DNA of 64,000 bases from Palsa-189 sp963803735 (GTDB lineage Bacteria > Acidobacteriota > Terriglobia > Acidiferrales > UBA7541), in NCBI GenBank assembly GCA_963803735.1, contig CAWDNV010000022.1, forward strand, positions 186,001 to 250,000, written 5' to 3'. The notes below the pieces were generated by a model. That model was not told where the DNA came from. It saw only the letters and a program-made list of their open reading frames with translations, and did no database searches. The first letter of the stretch is position 1. Each line of letters opens with the position of its first letter. A program made the translations under genes and the position numbers. Positions 57,910 through 64,000 of this stretch are shown piece by piece.

Positions 57910-58968
57910 CTAGTTGGAAGGCCAGCGCGAGTACAACTGTGGCAGAGAATCCCCCTCCTGCGGAGTTGATCCCATGGAGTCCCGGCCGCGTTGGAGAGGA
58001 GGCCGGGAGATCCCCAGTTTTTGCATCTTGTGGATCAGCGTAGTGCGCTTCACACCAAGTTTGGCAGCGGCGCCTTTGGGCCCGCCGATCACCCACCCGA
58101 CCGATTCAAGCGCGTTCAGTATCAGAGAACGCTCGGAGTCCCGCAAAGTTGTTGTACTTGGAGGCATGATGCTGTCTTGCGCCCCGGCCTTAGGCAAAGG
58201 GTTGGGAAGCACTCCATCGTTTGAAAGAATTACCGCACGTTCAATAATGTTCTGAAGCTCGCGGATATTTCCTGGCCATTGGTAAGAGCTGAGTGCAGAC
58301 AGCGTTTCCGAGGGGATCTCGTCGATTTGCTTGCCCATCCGGCGAGAGTAGACATCCACGAAATGCGCCACGAGGTCAGGAATGTCCTCGCGGCGCTCGC
58401 GCAATGGCGGCAGCGAGATAGGAAACACATTCAGACGGTAGTAAAGGTCGATGCGAAATTCACCGCGATTTACCATTTTCATCAGGTCGCGGTTCGTCGC
58501 CGCCACGAGCCGAACGTCCACCTGGTGGGTATGAGTGCCGCCCAGGCGCTCGAACTCCTGCTCCTGTAGGACACGCAACAGCTTGGGCTGCAGTGCCGGA
58601 GGAATATCACCCACCTCGTCCAAGAAGAGCGTCCCCTTATTGGCCATTTCGAAACGACCGACCTTTTGCGCGATCGCGCCCGTAAAGGCGCCCTTTTCAT
58701 GACCGAAGAGTTCGCTTTCCAGCAGATCGAGGGGAATTGCGGCGCAGTTGAGTTTTACGAACGGACGCCCGCACCGCAAGCTGATGTTATGAACCGCTCG
58801 CGCAATCAGCTCTTTTCCGGTGCCTGTTTCCCCTTGGATTAATACGGTCGAATGGGTCGGCGCCACTCGCTCGACCTGTTCCAACACGGATTCCAGAGCA
58901 GGGCTCTTGCCTATGACCTGTTCGAATCTGCGCTGATCAGAAACTTGAAAGTCTTGAAGCGCTTGCAT
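57910..58968 (-). CDS. Sigma-54-dependent transcriptional activator without sensory domain
   Basis: 352 residues. AAA+ domain: Walker A GETGTGKE (46-53), sigma-54 contact loop GAFTGA (93-98), Walker B GTLFLDEVG (112-120), and the conserved RLNVFPISLPPLRERREDIP. A C-terminal Fis-type helix-turn-helix follows (AAAKLGVKRTTLIHKMQKL). Only 15 residues precede the AAA+ core, so regulation must come from elsewhere, perhaps the two receivers that follow on the same strand. It remodels RNA polymerase-sigma-54 at -24/-12 promoters. The start is 39 bases from the next receiver's stop, so likely an operon. Confidence 0.92.
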   Translation of the reverse strand: MQALQDFQVSDQRRFEQVIGKSPALESVLEQVERVAPTHSTVLIQGETGTGKELIARAVHNISLRCGRPFVKLNCAAIPLDLLESELFGHEKGAFTGAIAQKVGRFEMANKGTLFLDEVGDIPPALQPKLLRVLQEQEFERLGGTHTHQVDVRLVAATNRDLMKMVNRGEFRIDLYYRLNVFPISLPPLRERREDIPDLVAHFVDVYSRRMGKQIDEIPSETLSALSSYQWPGNIRELQNIIERAVILSNDGVLPNPLPKAGAQDSIMPPSTTTLRDSERSLILNALESVGWVIGGPKGAAAKLGVKRTTLIHKMQKLGISRPPLQRGRDSMGSTPQEGDSLPQLYSRWPSN

Positions 58969-59007
58969 AGGAACGACCCCCTGGTTCGGAACTACGTACT
59001 TTCTTAC

Positions 59008-59394
59008 TTATCGGGCGCCATTCTTGAGAGCCACTCGGACATTCTCGAGCAGGATTTCGTCGTCGAAGGGCTTTGCGAGGAACTCAACTGCGCCCGCCCT
59101 TAAGGCTTGCATCCTCATCTTTACGTCCCCGTGTGCTGTAATGAAAATGGTTGGAATCCTGCAGCGTTCGGCGTTGAGCTTGGCTTGCAATTCCAGACCA
59201 GACATTCCGGGCATGCGGATGTCTGCGATTAAACACGCAGTCTGGCGCAGTTGTCCCGATAGCAAAAATTCCTCTGCTGACGCGAACGCCCGGGCGGGCA
59301 ATCCAACGGATTTCAGCAGTCCCTGTACAGCGTTACGTACTAAGTCGTCATCATCGACGATCGCAATCAATCCATGCTTTTCTTCGGTGGCCAT
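59008..59394 (-). CDS. FixJ-type single receiver
   Basis: 128 residues. DDDD at 14-17, phospho-acceptor D58 (LIADIRMPGMSG), T86 (FITAHGD) and K108 (FLAKPF). No output domain. It closely resembles the receiver half of the regulator at 59565, so one may come from the other. It may feed the sigma-54 activator downstream, giving a split NtrC-like regulator; this is inference from order. Confidence 0.9.
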   Translation of the reverse strand: MATEEKHGLIAIVDDDDLVRNAVQGLLKSVGLPARAFASAEEFLLSGQLRQTACLIADIRMPGMSGLELQAKLNAERCRIPTIFITAHGDVKMRMQALRAGAVEFLAKPFDDEILLENVRVALKNGAR

Positions 59395-59564
59395 GGGGAG
59401 AGCCTAACAATCTTGCGGACAGCAGCGCAATTATGCTTTGGTATGAGTCTTTAATACTGCTAGATCAGCGATAACGAGGTCTGCTAAGGCTGCGGAGATG
59501 AGGTTTAAAACGTTTGAAAACAAAGGTCTTTGGTTATTTTAAGATTTTGGAAGAGCAGCGGCCC

Positions 59565-60197
59565 TCACGTCTTGTTGTTCGATGGACCCTGAAGCCTGCC
59601 CGCCATTCTCACCAGTTCAGCCAGCGATTCGGCCTGCATCTTACGCATAACGTGCCCGCGATGGATCTTCACGGTGATTTCGCTGGTTCCGAGTTCAGAA
59701 GCGATTTGCTTATTGAGCATACCCGAAACCACAAGGCTCATGACCTGGCCCTCGCGAGGGCTTAGCGACTCGTAGCGCTTTCGTAAGTCAGCAAGCTCAG
59801 CATGCCGTTGACGTGCTACCCGGTCGCGATCCAACGCCTGATGGATCGCATCGAGAAGATCTTGGTCCCGGAAGGGCTTGGTCAGGAACTCTACGGCGCC
59901 GGATTTCATGGCCCTCACCGTCATCGGGATATCGCCATGGGCGGTAATGAAGACTATTGGGATCTGAACACCCGCATCGGCCAACTGGTGCTGAAAGTCC
60001 AGACCGTTGATTCCGGGAAGTCTTACGTCCAGAACCAGACAGCTTGGCTCGTCCGGTCGCTTATTGTGCAAAAACTCTTGCGTCGTTCCGAAGCACTGAG
60101 AGCGCAATCCCACCGACTTCAGCAGTCCCTGAATGGACGCTCGCACATCGGCATCGTCATCAACGACAAACACAGTGGAAGCGTCAGGGGACCTCAT
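59565..60197 (-). CDS. FixJ-family response regulator
   Basis: 210 residues. Receiver with D13-D15, phospho-acceptor D57 (LVLDVRLPGING), FITAHGD and K107 (FLTKPF). The C-terminal LuxR-type helix-turn-helix spans LSPREGQVMSLVVSGMLNKQ and IASELGTSEITVKIHRGHVM. Its ATG 60197 overlaps the stop of the kinase gene (ATGA), so the kinase at 60194-62956 is its certain operon partner and probable phosphate donor. Confidence 0.93.
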   Translation of the reverse strand: MRSPDASTVFVVDDDADVRASIQGLLKSVGLRSQCFGTTQEFLHNKRPDEPSCLVLDVRLPGINGLDFQHQLADAGVQIPIVFITAHGDIPMTVRAMKSGAVEFLTKPFRDQDLLDAIHQALDRDRVARQRHAELADLRKRYESLSPREGQVMSLVVSGMLNKQIASELGTSEITVKIHRGHVMRKMQAESLAELVRMAGRLQGPSNNKT

Positions 60198-62956
60198 TGA
60201 CGTGTCTCAGTTGCCGTGGGCACCGTGAGGTAAAAATTTGTGCCGCGCGGAGAGTTGTCTTCAGCCCACAAACGGCCACCATGCGATTCAACGATGGAGC
60301 GGCTGATGGCCAGTCCCATGCCCGTCCCATAAACCTTCGTGGTAAAGAACGCATTGAAGATCTGGTCTCTTTGTGGAGGCAGCCCAATGCCGGTATCGCT
60401 GACGGACAGCAGAAGGTGCTCGTTCTCCGACCGCTGCGACTTTATGGCGAGCTCACGTATTCCTTCAACATCTTTCATGGCATCGATGCTGTTGATCACG
60501 AGGTTCATGATGACCTGCTGCAATTGCACCCGATCTGCCATGATTTGAGGAAGATCCCCCGCCAACTCGGCCCGCACGGATACGGAATACCGGGTCGCTT
60601 CGCTGTGCAGCAGGACGATCATCTCTTGAACCAGTTCGTTTACATCAACCAACTCCCGCTCAGAAGTACCCTTTTTGAATAGTAGGCGGATTCGGCTGAT
60701 GATCTCCGCCGCGCGTGTCGCGTCTTTGACTATTCTTGTAGCCGTTTGGCGAGCTTCTTCAATATCGGGGTTTTCACGTGTAAGCCACCGCAAGCAGGTA
60801 TTGGCGTCCGTCACTGCCGCGGCAATTGGTTGCTTGATCTCGTGAGCCAGCGAAGCCGCCAATTCGCTCATGGTAGTAACCCGGTTCATGTACGCGAGGT
60901 CCGCCTGCGCCTGGCGCAGCGCCTCTTCCGCCTGCTTGCGTTCCGTGATATCGGTTGTGGTGCCGAGGAATTGCACCGCCTTCCCGGACGCGTCTAAAAC
61001 AGGATGGCCAACCGAGTTGATGTATTTAACCGTACCGTCCGGAAGCAGAAGCCGCAATTCGATATCGTAATCCGAACTTGTTGCCACGGCTCGATCGATT
61101 GCTGCCTGGTACTTCGCTCGATCTTCCGGATGGATACGCTCTAGCCGTTGCAGTCGATCGGGCATGCCGTGTTTCGGATCGAACTCATAGATGCGATACC
61201 ACTCGTCGGAGAGATGCAACGCGTCTTTGTCCGCTACGCGCCAGACCCAGCTCCCGCTATGTGCGAGTCTTTGCGCCTCTGCCAGATAGCGTTCGCTCCG
61301 CCGCAGAGCGTCCTCCGACAGTTTGTGTTGAATGGCCACGCCTGCGAGGTGCGTAATCTGTCCGATGATGTCCTGGTCACGCGGACTGGGACTTCGTGGC
61401 TCGCGATAGTACATGGCAAAAGTTCCAATCACTTTACCTTCCGCGGAAAAGATGGGCGTAGACCAGCAGGCCCGCAGCGAATAAGTCAACGCAAGCCCAC
61501 GAAAATTGACCCACAGCGGATCGCTGGTGATATCGGTGACGATCACTTGCTTCCCAAAGTAAGCTGCGGTTCCGCACGAACCTACCGAAGGACCAATCTC
61601 GCTTCCGTCGATGGCATCGGTATAAGCCTTCGGGAGGCTGGGAGCTCCCCCGTGGCGTAGTTGCTTGCCGTTCGAATCCAGCAAAAGGATCGATGCCAGG
61701 ACACCAGGGGTTTGCTCTTCCACCAAACGGCACAGGCTATCCAGTATCTGAGAAAGCGAGTCGCCGCGAGCCACCATCTCGAGAAGACGCTTCTCCCCAG
61801 CCAGCAAGGTTTCGGCACTCTTCCGGTCAGTGATGTCAGTAATCGCGCCGATAAATTCAAGCTCGTCCGATTCATCTCGTGGTGACGGATGCCCCACAAC
61901 TCGAACGTGTTTGATTAAACCGTCGGGCATCAACAGCCGACGTTCAAAATCAAAATCTTTCCCATCCTGTGACGCCCGGGTGATAGTCTGTTTCACAGCA
62001 GCCACGTCTTCGGGATGAACCCGATGGAGAATCCGCTCCACGGTTGGGATCGTCGTTCGGTCGTATTGAAAGATTCGAAAGGTTTCCTCTGACCAGATGA
62101 TCTCGCCGGTAGAAACCTTCCAGCCAAAACTGCCCGTATGGCTTAATCGCTGTGCTTCTGATAAATATGCCTCGCTTTGCTGCAGCTTCTCTTCTTGTAC
62201 TTCCAACGCCTGCGTAGCGAATCGCCTATCAACCCAGGACGTCAGCAGAGCCAGTCCGAGAACGATAAAGGTGACGGCGGCAATTCCGGCGGTGCCAAGT
62301 GTGGAGATGTTTACGGCATGAAACAGGTCCGCCGGCATGGCGGAGGCGGTGAAACTGGCGGCGGCCATGCCGGTGTAATGCATTACCGGGATCGCGGCAC
62401 CCATCACGACGGCTCCGGCTAACTTTTCCCAGCCGATTCCCGTTTTCTCATCTCGGAAGTGAAAGGTAATCCATAGCGCCGCGAGAGAAATCAGAACCGC
62501 GAACACGACAGACAGGACAACGAGAAAAGAATTAAACTGGCATGTGGCAGGTAAACGCATGGCGGCCATGCCGATGTAATGCATGCTGGCAATACCCGCA
62601 CCCATCAGGACACTTCCGGCGAGCGCTCGCAACGGACCCATTTTCTGCCGGCTCACCACGCCCAGTGCAACGACGGAAGCGAAAATGGCCGCAAGCAGTG
62701 ACAGCAGAACGGTCGGCCAATGGTAGGCCACGGGAATCGGCAGGATGAACGCCAGCATCCCAATGTAGTGCATGGACCAAATGCCGGTGCCCATCGCACC
62801 AGCCCCGCCCAGCAGCCAGACCGCGCGGGTCCACCCGCCTGCGGCAGTTACGCGACCTGCAAGATCCAGAGCCGCGTACGACGCAAATATGGCGATCAGT
62901 ACTGAAAGCGCCACAAGTGTGTGGTTGTACGAGCCAATCAAGTTCACAGCGGCCAT
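60194..62956 (-). CDS. MHYT-PAS-GAF-PAS histidine kinase
   Basis: 920 residues; ATG 62956 after GAGGAG. Residues 10-245: seven-TM MHYT sensor with three motifs, MHYIGM (62-67), MHYIGM (125-130) and MHYTGM (192-197), thought to bind copper and sense O2, CO or NO. Then PAS (about 265-385), GAF (about 395-545), PAS (about 555-670), the dimerisation helix with the phospho-His in SLAHEIKQP, and an ATPase domain (MADRVQLQQVIMNLVINSID; GTGMGLAISRSIV). Couples gas or redox sensing to the FixJ-type regulator that follows with overlapping codons. Confidence 0.92.
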   Translation of the reverse strand: MAAVNLIGSYNHTLVALSVLIAIFASYAALDLAGRVTAAGGWTRAVWLLGGAGAMGTGIWSMHYIGMLAFILPIPVAYHWPTVLLSLLAAIFASVVALGVVSRQKMGPLRALAGSVLMGAGIASMHYIGMAAMRLPATCQFNSFLVVLSVVFAVLISLAALWITFHFRDEKTGIGWEKLAGAVVMGAAIPVMHYTGMAAASFTASAMPADLFHAVNISTLGTAGIAAVTFIVLGLALLTSWVDRRFATQALEVQEEKLQQSEAYLSEAQRLSHTGSFGWKVSTGEIIWSEETFRIFQYDRTTIPTVERILHRVHPEDVAAVKQTITRASQDGKDFDFERRLLMPDGLIKHVRVVGHPSPRDESDELEFIGAITDITDRKSAETLLAGEKRLLEMVARGDSLSQILDSLCRLVEEQTPGVLASILLLDSNGKQLRHGGAPSLPKAYTDAIDGSEIGPSVGSCGTAAYFGKQVIVTDITSDPLWVNFRGLALTYSLRACWSTPIFSAEGKVIGTFAMYYREPRSPSPRDQDIIGQITHLAGVAIQHKLSEDALRRSERYLAEAQRLAHSGSWVWRVADKDALHLSDEWYRIYEFDPKHGMPDRLQRLERIHPEDRAKYQAAIDRAVATSSDYDIELRLLLPDGTVKYINSVGHPVLDASGKAVQFLGTTTDITERKQAEEALRQAQADLAYMNRVTTMSELAASLAHEIKQPIAAAVTDANTCLRWLTRENPDIEEARQTATRIVKDATRAAEIISRIRLLFKKGTSERELVDVNELVQEMIVLLHSEATRYSVSVRAELAGDLPQIMADRVQLQQVIMNLVINSIDAMKDVEGIRELAIKSQRSENEHLLLSVSDTGIGLPPQRDQIFNAFFTTKVYGTGMGLAISRSIVESHGGRLWAEDNSPRGTNFYLTVPTATETRQ

Positions 62957-63064
62957 GCTCCTCTGTTCTGGTTGCCACGCGGAACAGCCACGCTACGCTT
63001 CAATCAGAGTTCAACCGTCATAAGTAGCACCAGCCCCAATTCTCCCCTAGCTAGAACGATCAGA

Positions 63065-64000
63065 TCATTCATGTGCCTCAACCTTGGTGGAAAGAGTGAA
63101 ATTAAAACTTGCGCCGCGTGGAGAGTTGTCGCCAGCCCACAATCGGCCGCCATGCGCTTGAACGATGGAGCGGCTAATCGATAGCCCCATGCCTGTCCCA
63201 CTAGGCTTGGTGGTCACGAAAGCATTGAAGATCTGGTCTGCTTGCTGCGGGGGAAGCCCCACGCCTGTGTCGCTGACAGAAATCAGCAGATGCTCATTTT
63301 CGGACCGCCGTGAGTTGACGGTGAGCTGGCGCATGCCATCCACCTGCTTCATCGCGTCGATGCCGTTGATCATGAGATTCATCAGTAGCTGCTGCAATTG
63401 AACGCGATCCGCCATCACCTGGGGAAGATCGGCGGCAAGGTCTGTGCGGAACGAAATCGAATACCGGGTTGCCTCGCCGCGCAGCAGAACGATCATCTCG
63501 CGAATAATTTCGTTTACATCAACCAGCTCCCGTTGCGAAGTATCCTTTTTGAAAAGCAGCCGGATCCGGCTGACGATTTCCGCGGCTCGAGTCGCGTCCT
63601 TGACGACTCTCGAAGCAGCTTCGCGCACCTCTTCAAGATCGGGCTGATCGCGCGCAAGCCAGCGCAAGCAGGTCCTGGCATCGGTGCCTGCTGCGGCAAT
63701 AGGTTGATTCACTTCATGCGCGAGGGAGGCAGTCAACTCTCCCATAGTGGTCACCCGGTTGACATGTGCGAGATCTGCCTGCGCCTGGCGCAAGGCTTCT
63801 TCAGCCCGCTTCTGCTGGGTAATACTCTCGCGGAGTTCCTTCTCTGCATGCTTGCGCTCGGCAATCTCCAGCATCAGTTCTTCGTTGGCGCGAGTCAGAT
63901 CCGCAGTTCGTTCCGAGACTCTTGACTCAAGCTCATTTCGTGCTCGCGTGCCCTGACTCATTAGCAGCGCAAACACCAGAAAGACCAGGTCGTAGAGAAG
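63065..64000 (-). CDS. Histidine kinase, 5' end cut by window edge
   Basis: The frame is open to the right edge (it begins LLYDLVFLVFALLMSQ, a TM helix). Then comes a coiled coil (ELESRVSERTADLTRANEEL), the phospho-His helix SLAHEVNQPIAAAG and an ATPase domain (MADRVQLQQLLMNLMINGID; GTGMGLSISRSIV). Its last 270 residues match the kinase at 60194 closely, so the two are recent paralogues with different sensory halves. It ends 109 bases before that gene on the same strand. Confidence 0.9.
   Translation of the reverse strand, partial: LLYDLVFLVFALLMSQGTRARNELESRVSERTADLTRANEELMLEIAERKHAEKELRESITQQKRAEEALRQAQADLAHVNRVTTMGELTASLAHEVNQPIAAAGTDARTCLRWLARDQPDLEEVREAASRVVKDATRAAEIVSRIRLLFKKDTSQRELVDVNEIIREMIVLLRGEATRYSISFRTDLAADLPQVMADRVQLQQLLMNLMINGIDAMKQVDGMRQLTVNSRRSENEHLLISVSDTGVGLPPQQADQIFNAFVTTKPSGTGMGLSISRSIVQAHGGRLWAGDNSPRGASFNFTLSTKVEAHE

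Noticed and set aside
57852..60200. Sigma-54 promoters near the sigma-54 activator
   Set aside because: No TGGCAC-N5-TTGCA match was found upstream of the cluster genes.
1..64000. CRISPR arrays
   Set aside because: No run of regularly spaced direct repeats was seen, and no cas-like gene.

Overview
The window looks like a soil or sediment bacterium of the Acidobacteriota (class Terriglobia or close). That is an inference. It rests on the mix of families (many small conserved proteins of the acidobacterial type, tandem-domain universal stress proteins, HdeD, DUF2934, DUF3494, DUF4118 and MHYT kinases), moderate to high GC, and strong GGAGG ribosome binding sites. No rRNA or complete tRNA gene is present. 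Almost nothing here is central metabolism; the window is stress response, signalling, envelope proteins and mobile DNA.

Layout. 1-12 kb is accessory sequence full of small genes and broken ones: in-frame stops in a metallopeptidase-like gene, a secreted protein and an XRE regulator, and a scar joining half a lipocalin-like gene to half a response regulator. It also carries an IS110-family element, HdeD, an RRM RNA-binding protein and a PilZ protein. 12.4-23.9 kb is a stress and signalling block: two tandem universal stress proteins, several receiver proteins, a c-type cytochrome, an outer-membrane barrel and small proteins. TGTGA-N6-TCACA-type palindromes recur in front of many of these genes. 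24-30.5 kb holds a DUF2934 gene behind a promoter with an embedded palindrome, a KaiC ATPase in an operon with an unusual CheB-Crp/Fnr fusion, a Crp/Fnr remnant and a DUF4118-PAS histidine kinase. 30.6-32.2 kb is a second, diverged IS110 copy. 32.2-39 kb is an island-like stretch (truncated PQQ propeller, endonuclease VII-like HNH protein, several unknown genes) ending at two copies of a tRNA-Ser 3' end; a decayed AsmA gene lies just beyond.

40-48 kb is an envelope region: zinc-dependent phospholipase C-like protein, a lipoprotein with Ig-like and DUF3494 domains, an OmpA-family barrel, a second DUF3494 protein with an acidic/basic tail, and an OmpA remnant. 48-54 kb has an XRE-type regulator and a rightward run of GlsB/YeaQ, three conserved proteins, groES and groEL. 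55-57.9 kb has a receiver-like/TM/trypsin-protease fusion, then a PAS fragment joined to an alcohol-dehydrogenase fragment and a DUF2934 gene. 57.9-64 kb is a leftward signalling cluster: sigma-54 activator, two FixJ-type regulators, an MHYT-PAS-GAF-PAS kinase and a closely related kinase cut by the window edge.

Together the genes suggest a cell tuned to stress and redox or starvation signals. The points most worth following are the KaiC/CheB-Crp operon, the shared palindrome in front of the stress genes, the degenerate receiver fused to a protease, and the conserved RNA-like 3' regions of the two IS110 elements. Many lesions are single-base indels, some in G runs, so some apparent pseudogenes could be assembly errors; those carrying substitutions to stop codons are less likely to be.
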